Shown here: positions 38,824 through 47,422 of the stretch, piece by piece | Layout of the letters: every line of letters begins with the position of its first letter | Numbering within the stretch: the first letter of the stretch is position 1 | Assembly (NCBI RefSeq): GCF_004682055.1 | Contig: NZ_QUZU01000010.1 | Coordinates: 62,001 to 126,000, forward strand | Length of the DNA: 64,000 bases | Source: Pseudomonas kairouanensis | Lineage (GTDB): Bacteria > Pseudomonadota > Gammaproteobacteria > Pseudomonadales > Pseudomonadaceae | Reading direction: 5' to 3' | Position numbers and translations under genes: made by a program | The notes under the pieces: generated by a model | Databases searched by the model: none | What the model was told of the DNA's origin: nothing | What the model saw: only the letters and a program-made list of their open reading frames with translations

Positions 38824-39354
38824 TTACTCGGCGAGGTCCTGCTCCTCAATGGTGAAGTTGTGGTTGGTGAACACGCAGATATCGCCGGCGATGCCCAGGG
38901 CAGTCTCGACGATCTCACGGGCCGACAGGTCGGTTTTCTTCAACAGTGCGCTGGCGGCCGCCTGGGCGTAGCCACCGCCGGAACCCATGGCGATCAGGCC
39001 ATGTTCAGGCTCAACCACATCGCCGTTACCGGTGATGATCAGGGATGCGTCTTTGTTGGCTACGGCCAGCATGGCTTCCAGGCGGCTGAGGGAGCGGTCG
39101 GTGCGCCATTCTTTGGCGAGCTCGACGGCGGCACGTACGAGGTGGCCCTGGTGTTTTTCCAGTTGGCCTTCAAAGCGCTCGAACAGGGTGAAGGCGTCGG
39201 CGGTAGCGCCGGCAAAGCCCGCGAGAACCTGGCCGTGGTACAGGCGACGCACTTTCTTGGCGTTGCCTTTCATCACGGTATTGCCAAGGGAAACCTGGCC
39301 GTCGCCGCCCATGACGACTTTGCCGTGGCGACGTACTGAAACGATGGTGGTCAA
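38824..39354 (-). CDS. hslV: ATP-dependent protease subunit HslV
   Basis: 176 aa from TTG 39354. I chose this start because GGAG lies 9 bases upstream, and it places Thr-Thr-Ile-Val directly after the initiator. HslV needs an exposed N-terminal Thr as catalytic nucleophile; a start at GTG 39369 would bury it. Proteasome-beta-like fold with the GGDGQVSLG segment, [17 protein letters not shown] and [11 protein letters not shown]. It forms the HslUV heat-shock protease with the next gene. Confidence 0.95.
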   Translation of the reverse strand: MTTIVSVRRHGKVVMGGDGQVSLGNTVMKGNAKKVRRLYHGQVLAGFAGATADAFTLFERFEGQLEKHQGHLVRAAVELAKEWRTDRSLSRLEAMLAVANKDASLIITGNGDVVEPEHGLIAMGSGGGYAQAAASALLKKTDLSAREIVETALGIAGDICVFTNHNFTIEEQDLAE

Positions 39355-39499
39355 GGGGAGAGTCTCCACGCAGCGGGGCGAAAATGCCCTGATGAAAACT
39401 CATATGGGGGTGGCGGGGGGGATTTCAACCGTAGGGGCAGTATGCGGACGAGTGGTGTTTATAGGTCTTACACCTTTTCAAGAGCACCACAAAACCAAA

Positions 39500-39589
39500 T
39501 GTGGGAGGGGGCTTGCTCCCGATGGCAGTGGATCAATCAGCACATGTATTGGCTGACACACTGCTATCGGGAGCAAGCCCCCTCCCACA
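39500..39589. repeat. REP doublet, GGAGGGGGC family
   Basis: Arms TGTGGGAGGGGGCTTGCTCC and reverse complement around a variable loop, between hslV and the SPOR-domain gene. Confidence 0.9.
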
Positions 39590-39611
39590 TTTGATCCAGG
39601 TTGGCTGAAGG

Positions 39612-40313
39612 TCAGCGGCTCTGGCGTTGTTGTAACAACAGGTTGCTAAAGCCCGCGCCGGCCAATTGCTTCTGCGCCACGGTCAACTGTTCACGGTTGC
39701 TGAACGGCCCCACCAACACGCGATACCAGGTCGCGTCCTTTACCGTGCCAGACTCCACCGTCACCGCCTGGCCCAGCAAAATAATCTGCGCCCGTACACG
39801 ATCCGCATCTGCCTGTTTGGGGAACGAGCCCGCTTGCAGGAAGAACTTGGTCACCGGAGCTGCCTTGGTTTCTGCAACAGGCGGTGCTGGCGGTGGGGTG
39901 ATGCCGGCCAGCGCGGCCTGCGCACGTGCCGTGTCGATCTTCGCCGCTTCCGCAGGGGTAACCGGTGTGGTTGGCACTTGCGGCGTCGGCAGGGTTTTCT
40001 CCGGCACGGCGTCAGGCGGCACGATCACTTCCGACTCCGGCAGCAGCGTGTAGAAGTCGTATTTGGGCTTCACCGGCGCTGTCGGGCTTGGCGTGGTCTT
40101 GTTGGCTTCGGCCATTTTCGTGGCTTTCTGCTGCTCCTGTTTGACCCGTTTGACGTCATCGCCCTTACCTGGGTCCAGCTTCATCAAGAACACGATAAAT
40201 GCACCGACCGTAAGGCCGATGGCCATCCACAACCAGCCCGGAATCGGTTTCTTCGCTGGGGCCTGGTAGCGGCTGGCGCCGCGCTTGGGTGCAGGTTTTT
40301 TCTTGGCAGCCAA
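39612..40313 (-). CDS. SPOR-domain cell-division-associated membrane protein
   Basis: 233 aa from TTG 40313, one base after the argS stop and 10 bases from a GGAG inside argS. Basic N-terminus ([18 protein letters not shown]), a single membrane span (PGWLWMAIGLTVGAFIVFLM), a Pro/Thr-rich periplasmic linker and a C-terminal SPOR domain (KFFLQAGSFPKQADADRVRAQ ... WYRVLVGPFSNREQ) that binds denuded peptidoglycan at the septum. FtsN-like in layout and in its position after argS, but FtsN identity is not proven. Confidence 0.88.
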   Translation of the reverse strand: MAAKKKPAPKRGASRYQAPAKKPIPGWLWMAIGLTVGAFIVFLMKLDPGKGDDVKRVKQEQQKATKMAEANKTTPSPTAPVKPKYDFYTLLPESEVIVPPDAVPEKTLPTPQVPTTPVTPAEAAKIDTARAQAALAGITPPPAPPVAETKAAPVTKFFLQAGSFPKQADADRVRAQIILLGQAVTVESGTVKDATWYRVLVGPFSNREQLTVAQKQLAGAGFSNLLLQQRQSR

Positions 40314-40314
40314 C

Positions 40315-42051
40315 TTACATACGCTCCAGGGTTTCCAGGCCCAACAGTTCCAGGCCTTGCTTGAGGGTGCGACCCGCCAGTGCGGCAAGGCGCAGGCGGC
40401 TTTGCTTCTGGGCTTCGTCGTCTGCGGTCAGGATCGGGCAGTTCTCATAGAAGCTGGAGAACAGGCCAGCGACTTCGTACAGGTAGGTGCACAGGATGTG
40501 CGGCGTGCCTTTCTCGCCGACGCTGTTGAGCACTTCGCCAAATTGCGCCAGCTTGGCCGCCAGTTCCTGTTCGTGCGGGGCATCCAGCACGATCTGGCCC
40601 TGGACCTCGCTGAAGTCCTTGCCCAGCTTGCGGAACACGCCGGCCACACGGGTGTAGGCGTAGAGCAGGTACGGCGCGGTGTTGCCTTCGAAGTTGAGCA
40701 TCAGCTCGAAGTTGAAGCTGTAGTCGCTGGTGCGGTGCTTGGACAGGTCGGCGTATTTCACCGCGCCAATGCCCACCACGCGGGCGATGTTGCGCAGGTC
40801 GGCTTCGGCCAGTTCCGGGTTCTTTTCCTTCACCAGGTTGTAGGCACGGTCCTGGGCTTCATTGAGCAGGTCGATCAATTTGACGGTGCCGCCGTCGCGG
40901 GTTTTGAACGGGCGGCCATCCGCGCCGTTCATGGTGCCAAAGCCCATGTGTTCCATGTGCATCGGGTGGGTGATAAAGCCCGCGCGACGCGCCACTTCGA
41001 ACACTTGCTGGAAGTGCAGGGCCTGGCGCTGGTCCACGAAGTACAGCGCACGATCAGCCTTGAGCACGCCACTGCGGTAGCGAACGGCCGCCAGGTCGGT
41101 GGTGGCGTACAGGTAGCCGCCATCGGCCTTGACGATGATCACCGGCAGCGGCTCGCCGTCGGCGGTCTTGAATTCTTCGAGGAACACGCACTGGGCGCCG
41201 TTGCTTTCCACCAGCAGGCCTTTGGCCTTGAGGTCGTTGACCACGTTGATCAGGTCGTCGTTGTAGGCGCTTTCGCCCATCACATCGGCCATGGTCAATT
41301 TGACGTTGAGCAGCTCGTAGATTTCCTGGCAGTGGGACAGGGAGATATCACGGAAGCGGCTCCACAACTCCAGGCATTCCTTGTCGCCGGCCTGCAGCTT
41401 GACCACCAGGCCACGGGAGCGGTCGGCGAATTCTTCGGATTCGTCGAAGCGCTTCTTGGCGGCGCGGTAGAAGTTTTCCAGGTCTGACAGCTCATTGCTG
41501 GTGATCGGGTTTTCTTGCAGGTAGGCCATCAGCATGCCGAACTGGGTACCCCAGTCGCCCACATGGTTTTGGCGGATCACGGTGTCGCCGAGAAACTCCA
41601 GCACGCGCGCTACGCCGTCGCCAATGATGGTCGAACGCAGATGGCCGACGTGCATTTCCTTGGCCAGGTTCGGTGCCGATAGATCGATGACCACGCGCTG
41701 GGTGCCGCCGGCCTTGCGTGCGCCAATGTTCGGGTCGGCCAGGGCCGCATCCAGGCGCGAAGCCAGGGCCTGGGTGTTCTGGAAGAAGTTGATAAAGCCT
41801 GGGCCGGCGATTTCAGCCTTGGTGACGCTCTCGTCGGCCGGCAGGGCGGCAATGATTTTTTCCGCCAGGTCGCGCGGCTTCATGCCCGCAGGCTTGGACA
41901 GCATCATCGCGATGTTGCTGGCGAAGTCGCCGTGGGTCTTGTCGCGGGTGTTTTCCACCTGGATCGCCGGCGTCAGGCCTTCAGGCAACACACCTTCGTT
42001 GACGAGTTGGGTGAGGGCTTGTTGGATCAGCTGGCGAATGGTGTCTTTCAT
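40315..42051 (-). CDS. argS: Arginyl-tRNA synthetase
   Basis: 578 aa from ATG 42051 ([20 protein letters not shown]). Class I synthetase charging tRNA-Arg. N-terminal tRNA D-loop-binding domain, then the HIGH-type motif in [14 protein letters not shown], a catalytic Rossmann core, the loop [13 protein letters not shown] where KMSK sits in other class I enzymes (ArgS commonly lacks canonical KMSK), and the DALR anticodon-binding domain ending in LETLERM. Standard length. Coupled to the SPOR gene. Confidence 0.97.
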   Translation of the reverse strand: MKDTIRQLIQQALTQLVNEGVLPEGLTPAIQVENTRDKTHGDFASNIAMMLSKPAGMKPRDLAEKIIAALPADESVTKAEIAGPGFINFFQNTQALASRLDAALADPNIGARKAGGTQRVVIDLSAPNLAKEMHVGHLRSTIIGDGVARVLEFLGDTVIRQNHVGDWGTQFGMLMAYLQENPITSNELSDLENFYRAAKKRFDESEEFADRSRGLVVKLQAGDKECLELWSRFRDISLSHCQEIYELLNVKLTMADVMGESAYNDDLINVVNDLKAKGLLVESNGAQCVFLEEFKTADGEPLPVIIVKADGGYLYATTDLAAVRYRSGVLKADRALYFVDQRQALHFQQVFEVARRAGFITHPMHMEHMGFGTMNGADGRPFKTRDGGTVKLIDLLNEAQDRAYNLVKEKNPELAEADLRNIARVVGIGAVKYADLSKHRTSDYSFNFELMLNFEGNTAPYLLYAYTRVAGVFRKLGKDFSEVQGQIVLDAPHEQELAAKLAQFGEVLNSVGEKGTPHILCTYLYEVAGLFSSFYENCPILTADDEAQKQSRLRLAALAGRTLKQGLELLGLETLERM

Positions 42052-42160
42052 GGTGTTCTCTTTGTGCCGCAAGCGGCGGCGCGCGATGCGCAGGTGGAAA
42101 AACTGGGCATTATCCGTGGCGAGGGCGGGCTTGCCAACCGTTCCGGACCTGCGGGGCTCA

Positions 42161-42260
42161 TGTAGGAGCGAGCTTGCCCGCGAAAATCGTCAACGATGAC
42201 GCGGGTTTGCGGGTGATACGTGGCGCTCTCGGGTTTTTCGCGAGCAAGCTCGCTCCTACA
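42161..42260. repeat. REP doublet, GTAGGAGCGAGC family
   Basis: Arms TGTAGGAGCGAGCTTGCCCG and CGAGCAAGCTCGCTCCTACA around about 50 variable bases, in the gap between priA and argS. The loop shares strings with the copy at 9119-9218 (ATCGTCAACGAT, ACGCGGG). Confidence 0.9.
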
Positions 42261-42269
42261 GTGTGGGGT

Positions 42270-44489
42270 TTAGTACAAATCTACCGGGTCCACATCCAAC
42301 GACCATCGCACCTGCCGGCCGCTGGGCATTTGCTCCAGGGCAAGCAACCAGCTACTTAATAGCCGATGCAATGGTGCGCGGGACGTCGCCTGCAAGAGTA
42401 GCTGAGCGCGGTAGCGGCCAGCGCGACGTTCCATGGGGGCAGGCACCGGGCCGAGCAATTCGATGCCGGTGAGGCCCAGTTCGCCGAGTAACCCTTCGGC
42501 AGCGCTGCATGCCTCGTCGAGAAAACCTTCCGCTTGCCCCGGTTTGTGGGCTTCGGCCCGTAGCAGCGCCAAATGGGAAAACGGCGGCAAACCGGCGGCG
42601 CGACGCTCACTCAACGCCTGTTCGGCGAAGGCAAAGTAGCCTTGTTCTGTCAGTTGGATCAGCAGCGGGTGGTCGGCCAGGTGGGTCTGGATAATCACTT
42701 TGCCTGGCTCTTCGGCGCGGCCTGCGCGGCCAGCAACCTGCACGATCAGTTGCGCCATGCGCTCGCTGGCGCGGAAGTCGCCGGAGAACAGGCCGCCGTC
42801 GGCATCCAGGATCGACACCAGGGTGACCCGTGGAAAGTGGTGCCCCTTGGCGAGCATCTGCGTGCCGATCAGGATGCACGGTTGGCCTTTCTGGATGGTG
42901 GCGAACAGTTGGTTCATCGCGTCTTTGCGCGAGGTGCTGTCACGGTCGACCCGCAGCACCGGATAGTCCGGGAACAAAATGCCCAGGCGTTCTTCCGCCC
43001 GTTCGGTGCCCGCGCCCACCGGTCGCAGGTCCACTTTGCCGCATTGCGGACAGTGCCGCGGCACCCGTTCCACATGGCCGCAGTGATGGCAACGCAGTTC
43101 GCCGTAGCGTTGGTGCACGGTCATGCGCGCGTCGCAGCGCTCGCATTCGGACATCCAGCCGCAGTCATGGCACAAGAGCGTCGGCGCAAAGCCGCGGCGG
43201 TTGAGGAACACCAGCACTTGCTGGCCAGCGGCGAGGGTCTGGCCGATGGCTTGTTGCATCGGGCCGGAAATGCCGCTGTCCAGCGGGCGGCTTTTTACGT
43301 CCAGGCGCAGGAAGCGCGGTTGTTTGGCGCCACCGGCTCGCTCGTTGAGACGTAGGAGGCCGTAACGGCCGGTGTAGGCGTTGTGCAAGCTCTCCAAGGA
43401 CGGCGTGGCCGACCCCAGCACGATCGGGATGTCTTCTTGGCGTGCGCGCACCAGCGCCAAATCGCGGGCGTGGTAGCGCAGGCCTTCCTGCTGTTTGTAG
43501 GAGCCGTCGTGCTCCTCGTCGATGATGATCAGTCCGGGGTTTTTCATCGGGGTGAACAGCGCCGAACGGGTGCCGATAATAATGTCGGCCTCGCCGTCCC
43601 GTGCCGCCAGCCAGGACTCCAGGCGCTCACGGTCATTGACCGCCGAGTGCACCAGGGCGATGCGCGCATTGAAACGCTGCTCGAAGCGCGCCAGGGTCTG
43701 CGGGCCCAGGTTGATCTCGGGGATCAGCACCAGCGCCTGTTTGCCAGCCTGGAGCGTTTCGCGGATCAACTGCAAATACACTTCGGTCTTGCCGCTGCCG
43801 GTGACGCCGGCCAGCAGGAACGCGTGGAAGCTGTCGAAGCCTGCGCGTATCGCCTCATAGGCGGCGCGTTGCTCGGGGTTGAGCGGCAACTCCGGTTGGG
43901 CCAGCCAGTGTTCGTGGCGTGGGTCGGGGGCGTGCTTGCGGATTTCCACCTGCACCAGGCCCTTGGCGAGCAGCAGGTCGAGGCTGTCTTTGCTCAGCAT
44001 CAGCTTGCTTAGCAGCTGATGGGCCACGCCGTGGGGGTGCTGGGCGAGCGTGGCCAGGGCTTCACGCTGGCGCGGGGCACGGGCGATGCGCGGGTCGTCC
44101 AGGCGTGCATCGGGGGCCATCGACCAGAAACGTTCCTGGCGTGCTTCGGCCAGCTCGCCCTGGCGCAGCAGCACCGGCAGCGCCCAGCTCAGGGTGTCGC
44201 CCAGGCTGTGCTGGTAATACTGGGCGGTCCACAGGCACAGCTTGAACAGCGCCGGTGGTAGCGGCGGGGTGGCATCGAGCATGGCCAGGGCGGGCTTGAG
44301 CTTCTCGGCCGGCACTTCGCTGTGGTCGGCGACTTCCACCAGGATGCCGATCATTTCCCGTCGCCCAAACGGCACCCGCACACGCATGCCCGGCTGCAAC
44401 TGCGCCCGCAGCACGCCGGCCGGGGCCCGGTAGTCGAACAGGCGGCGCAGGGGCGAGGGCAAGGCTAGGCGCAAAATGGCGTCGGGCAC
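42270..44489 (-). CDS. priA: Primosomal replication restart helicase PriA
   Basis: 739 aa from GTG 44489. PriA binds collapsed forks and reloads the replisome. A 3'-DNA-binding N-terminal domain (RVPFGRREMIGILVEV), Walker A GVTGSGKTEVY near residue 225, DEEHDGSYKQ Walker B, a zinc-binding segment with paired Cys (CHDCGWMSECERCDARM, CHHCGHVERVPRHCPQCG), and helicase motifs GTQMLAKGHHFP and QVAGRAGR. Standard length. Divergent from rpmE, as in other pseudomonads. Confidence 0.97.
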   Translation of the reverse strand: MPDAILRLALPSPLRRLFDYRAPAGVLRAQLQPGMRVRVPFGRREMIGILVEVADHSEVPAEKLKPALAMLDATPPLPPALFKLCLWTAQYYQHSLGDTLSWALPVLLRQGELAEARQERFWSMAPDARLDDPRIARAPRQREALATLAQHPHGVAHQLLSKLMLSKDSLDLLLAKGLVQVEIRKHAPDPRHEHWLAQPELPLNPEQRAAYEAIRAGFDSFHAFLLAGVTGSGKTEVYLQLIRETLQAGKQALVLIPEINLGPQTLARFEQRFNARIALVHSAVNDRERLESWLAARDGEADIIIGTRSALFTPMKNPGLIIIDEEHDGSYKQQEGLRYHARDLALVRARQEDIPIVLGSATPSLESLHNAYTGRYGLLRLNERAGGAKQPRFLRLDVKSRPLDSGISGPMQQAIGQTLAAGQQVLVFLNRRGFAPTLLCHDCGWMSECERCDARMTVHQRYGELRCHHCGHVERVPRHCPQCGKVDLRPVGAGTERAEERLGILFPDYPVLRVDRDSTSRKDAMNQLFATIQKGQPCILIGTQMLAKGHHFPRVTLVSILDADGGLFSGDFRASERMAQLIVQVAGRAGRAEEPGKVIIQTHLADHPLLIQLTEQGYFAFAEQALSERRAAGLPPFSHLALLRAEAHKPGQAEGFLDEACSAAEGLLGELGLTGIELLGPVPAPMERRAGRYRAQLLLQATSRAPLHRLLSSWLLALEQMPSGRQVRWSLDVDPVDLY

Positions 44490-44610
44490 GCGGGGGGTCT
44501 CATCTATAAAGGCAGGCGGTGGCGCAGGGGCGGGAGCCTAGCAGACAGGGGAGGGCTTGGGGTAGCCGATGGTTTTCTGATGAAAGGACGGTTCGCACCC
44601 TTAGCGCCGC

Positions 44611-44638
44611 TTGCGTGATTAAAAAGGTCTGGTAGAAT
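44611..44638 (+). promoter_or_regulatory. Candidate sigma-70 promoter of rpmE
   Basis: TTGCGT (44611-44616), 16-base spacer, TAGAAT (44633-44638), about 70 bases ahead of the rpmE start. Good match at the -10. It is suitably placed for a ribosomal-protein gene. Confidence 0.6.
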
Positions 44639-44707
44639 CCGCGGCCTAATTACGTGCGGTATTCGACAATAGTGTCGAGTGGCGGCACGCTAGCCCGAGG
44701 AAGTGCC

Positions 44708-44941
44708 ATGAAAGCCGATATCCATCCAGCGTACGAAACCATCGAAGTAACCTGCAGCTGCGGCAACAAGTTCGAAACCCGTTCGAACCTGTGCAAGCCA
44801 CTGGGTACTGACGTATGCAACGAGTGCCACCCGTTCTACACCGGTAAGCAGAAGACTCTGGACACCGGCGGCCGCGTACAGCGCTTCGCAGATCGCTTTG
44901 GTGCTTTCGGCAAGAAGCCTGCTGCTACTCCAGCAGAGTAA
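44708..44941 (+). CDS. rpmE: 50S ribosomal protein L31 (zinc-binding type)
   Basis: 77 aa from ATG 44708 with GAGGAAG upstream (44697-44703). [20 protein letters not shown]... carries the four Cys of the zinc ribbon (two in TCSCGN, two in DVCNECHP), i.e. the C+ form of L31 that is replaced by a Cys-less paralogue under zinc starvation. The body [20 protein letters not shown] is the L31 signature. A strong intrinsic terminator follows within the next gene's 5' end. Confidence 0.97.
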   Translation: MKADIHPAYETIEVTCSCGNKFETRSNLCKPLGTDVCNECHPFYTGKQKTLDTGGRVQRFADRFGAFGKKPAATPAE

Positions 44942-44955
44942 GGCTCAAAGGCCTT

Positions 44956-45762
44956 ATGGGCTTTTGCAAGCTGTTGAAAAAGGCGTCCCTTTGGGGCGCC
45001 TTTTTTGTGCCTGGGATTTGGCTCGCGCCAGCCCAGGCCCACGTGTTTTGCCCGGCACCGCCGTCCCTGGCCCAGGTGGAGGTGCAGCGCGTGGTGGATG
45101 GCGACACGGTGCGCCTCAAGGATGGCCGCAGCGTGCGCATGATCGGCCTTAATGCCCCGGAAACCGCCAAGAAAGATCGGACGGATGAACCCTATGCCGT
45201 CGCCGCCCGCCAGCGCCTGCAGGCGTTGATTACGGCCAGCGGCAGCCGCGTTGGCGTGGTGCCGGGTCGTGAGAGCAAGGACCGTTATGGTCGAACATTG
45301 GCCCATCTCTACGGTGCCGACGGCGAGAATCTTGAAGCGCGGCTCTTGGCCGAAGGCTTGGGGTTCCAGGTGGGCGTGGCGCCCAATGTCGATCTTGTCA
45401 CTTGCCAACAGGCTGCCGAAAACAGTGCCCGTAAGGCGCGGTTGGGTCTGTGGCGGCAGTCGCCGGTGCAAAACGTGGCGCAGCTCAAGCAGTCCGGCTT
45501 TGCCCTGGTCAGCGGCCAAGTGAGCAAGGTTGAGCGCAATCGCGGTGGGATCTGGATCGAATTGCAGGGTTCACTGGTATTGCGCATCGCTCCCGACTTG
45601 GCCCGTAAATTCGACAGCGATTTGTTGAATGGCCTGCAAGGCAAGACCATCGAGGCGCGTGGCTGGCTACAGGATCGCGCCAAACGTGGCGGCATAAAAA
45701 ACGGCCAGGCACGCTGGTTGCTGCCAATCACCGACCCCAGCATGCTCAAATCGACGAATTAA
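44956..45762 (+). CDS. Secreted thermonuclease-like (SNase) protein
   Basis: 268 aa. Start uncertain: ATG 44956, or TTG 44974 which gives a textbook MKKASLWGAFFVPGIWLA signal peptide. Cleavage is likely after APAQA. A staphylococcal-nuclease-like OB fold at about residues 40-165 has the metal and catalytic motifs VDGDTVRL, RMIGLNAPET and DRYGRTLAHLY, followed by an extra domain of about 100 residues with an SGQVSKVERNRGGIWIEL beta segment. Probably a periplasmic or exported phosphodiesterase acting on nucleic acid. Oddly, the rpmE terminator lies inside its signal-peptide codons, and no strong RBS is seen for either start. Confidence 0.82.
   Translation: MGFCKLLKKASLWGAFFVPGIWLAPAQAHVFCPAPPSLAQVEVQRVVDGDTVRLKDGRSVRMIGLNAPETAKKDRTDEPYAVAARQRLQALITASGSRVGVVPGRESKDRYGRTLAHLYGADGENLEARLLAEGLGFQVGVAPNVDLVTCQQAAENSARKARLGLWRQSPVQNVAQLKQSGFALVSGQVSKVERNRGGIWIELQGSLVLRIAPDLARKFDSDLLNGLQGKTIEARGWLQDRAKRGGIKNGQARWLLPITDPSMLKSTN
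44977..45006 (+). terminator. Rho-independent terminator of rpmE inside the next gene
   Basis: AAAAAGGCG-t-CCC pairs with GGG-g-CGCCTTTTTT around a TTT loop, a textbook terminator. It begins 35 bases after the rpmE stop and lies within the codons for the SNase-like protein's signal peptide. Confidence 0.88.
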
Positions 45763-45943
45763 TAAAAAATTGTAGACATTTTTTTATTCGATTGTGAACA
45801 GTTGAGCCCTTGTATCCCGTGGCCTTAGACCAAAGTACGTCGCTTTGGGGCCTTGACACCGGTGACTACCCAGTCTTGTAGGGACTTTGCGACACGCGTA
45901 TCCTCGGCGGTCCGTCGACCAACAGTAAAAGCGGAATGCCGAT

Positions 45944-47212
45944 ATGTCTGATTTGAAAACTGCCGCTCTCGAATATCATGCCAATCCTCGTCCAGGAAAG
46001 CTGAGTGTAGAGCTCACCAAAGCCACCGCCACCGCCCGCGACCTGTCGCTGGCCTACAGCCCTGGCGTGGCCGAGCCCGTACGTGAAATCGCCCGCGACC
46101 CTGAGCTGGCGTACAAGTACACCGGCAAAGGCAACCTGGTTGCAGTGATTTCCGATGGCACCGCGATTCTCGGCCTGGGTAACCTCGGCCCATTGGCTTC
46201 CAAGCCAGTCATGGAAGGTAAAGGCGTGCTGTTCAAGCGCTTTGCCGGCATCGACGTTTTCGACATCGAAGTCGACTCCGAGAGCCCGCAGGCTTTCATC
46301 GACACCGTCAAGCGCATTTCCATCACCTTCGGTGGCATCAACCTGGAAGACATCAAGGCACCTGAGTGCTTCGAGATCGAAAAGGCCCTGATCGAGCAGT
46401 GCGACATTCCGGTATTCCACGATGACCAGCACGGCACCGCGATCGTTACCGCTGCCGGCATGATCAACGCCCTGGAAATCGCTGGCAAAACCCTGTCTGA
46501 CGCCAAGATCGTCTGCCTGGGCGCCGGCGCTGCGGCCATCTCCTGCATGAAGCTGATCGTGAGCATGGGTGCCAAGCTCGAGAACATCTACATGGTCGAC
46601 AGCAAGGGCGTGATCCAGTCCGAGCGTACCGACCTGAACCAGTACAAGGCGATGTTTGCCCACCCGTCCTCCAAGCGCACCCTGGCTGACGCCCTGGACG
46701 GTGCAGACGTGTTCGTTGGCCTGTCCGGCCCGAACCTGCTGAGCGCTGAAGGCCTCAAATCCATGGCGGCCAACCCGATCGTGTTTGCCTGCTCCAACCC
46801 GGACCCAGAAATCTCGCCGGAACTGGCTCACGCCACCCGCAGCGACGTGATCATGGCCACCGGCCGTTCGGACTACCCGAACCAGGTCAACAACGTACTG
46901 GGCTTCCCGTTCATCTTCCGTGGTGCCCTGGACGTTCGCGCCAAGCGCATCAACGAAGAGATGAAAGTGGCTGCCGCCAACGCCCTGCGTGAACTGGCCA
47001 AGCTGCCGGTGCCTCAGGACGTGTGCGACGCCTACGGTGGCGCCAAGCTGGAATTCGGTCGTGAGTACATTATTCCGAAGCCAATGGACAAGCGCCTGAT
47101 CACCCTGATCTCCGATGCCGTGGCCAAGGCCGCTATCGAAACCGGCGTGGCCACCCTGCCGTATCCGAAGAACTACCCGCTGCAAAGCGTGGATGATGTG
47201 TTCAACGGCTAA
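45944..47212 (+). CDS. maeB: NAD(P)-dependent malic enzyme, short form
   Basis: 422 aa from ATG 45944. It decarboxylates malate to pyruvate with reduction of NAD(P). N-terminal malic domain with YSPGVAEPVREIARDPELAYKYTGKGNLVAVISDGTAI (catalytic Tyr and Lys region) and the metal site EDIKAPECFEIE ... PVFHDDQHGTA; then a Rossmann NAD(P) domain with CLGAGAAAISC. E. coli MaeB carries an additional phosphotransacetylase-like domain of over 300 residues; this protein ends after the Rossmann domain. Whether it prefers NADP cannot be told by eye. A perfect terminator follows. Confidence 0.93.
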   Translation: MSDLKTAALEYHANPRPGKLSVELTKATATARDLSLAYSPGVAEPVREIARDPELAYKYTGKGNLVAVISDGTAILGLGNLGPLASKPVMEGKGVLFKRFAGIDVFDIEVDSESPQAFIDTVKRISITFGGINLEDIKAPECFEIEKALIEQCDIPVFHDDQHGTAIVTAAGMINALEIAGKTLSDAKIVCLGAGAAAISCMKLIVSMGAKLENIYMVDSKGVIQSERTDLNQYKAMFAHPSSKRTLADALDGADVFVGLSGPNLLSAEGLKSMAANPIVFACSNPDPEISPELAHATRSDVIMATGRSDYPNQVNNVLGFPFIFRGALDVRAKRINEEMKVAAANALRELAKLPVPQDVCDAYGGAKLEFGREYIIPKPMDKRLITLISDAVAKAAIETGVATLPYPKNYPLQSVDDVFNG

Positions 47213-47231
47213 GCCGTTGTAGCGCACCAAC

Positions 47232-47265
47232 AAAAAGCCCCGGCTCTTGCGAGTCGGGGCTTTTT
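47232..47265 (+). terminator. Rho-independent terminator after malic enzyme
   Basis: AAAAAGCCCCGGCTC pairs with GAGTCGGGGCTTTTT around a TTGC loop. Strong, with T5 on one side and A5 on the other, so possibly active in both directions. Confidence 0.92.
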
Positions 47266-47304
47266 GCTGTGGGGCCATTTACTTGGGCTTGGCGTAGATC
47301 CAAA

Positions 47305-47394
47305 TGTGGGAGCGGGCTTGCTCGCGAAAGCGGTGTATCAGTCGCCAGTTACGCTGACTGACACTCCTCTTTCGCGAGCAAGCCCGCTCCCACA
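47305..47394. repeat. REP doublet, GAGCGGGC family
   Basis: Perfect arms TGTGGGAGCGGGCTTGCTCG and reverse complement around about 45 variable bases, in the convergent gap between the malic enzyme and ponA. Confidence 0.92.
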
Positions 47395-47422
47395 CTGGAT
47401 CTGCATTCAGGCGCAGATCGCG

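Noticed and set aside
45866..47278. Long minus-strand frame opposite the malic enzyme gene
   Set aside because: The plus-strand gene carries all malic-enzyme motifs. The antisense product has no family features.
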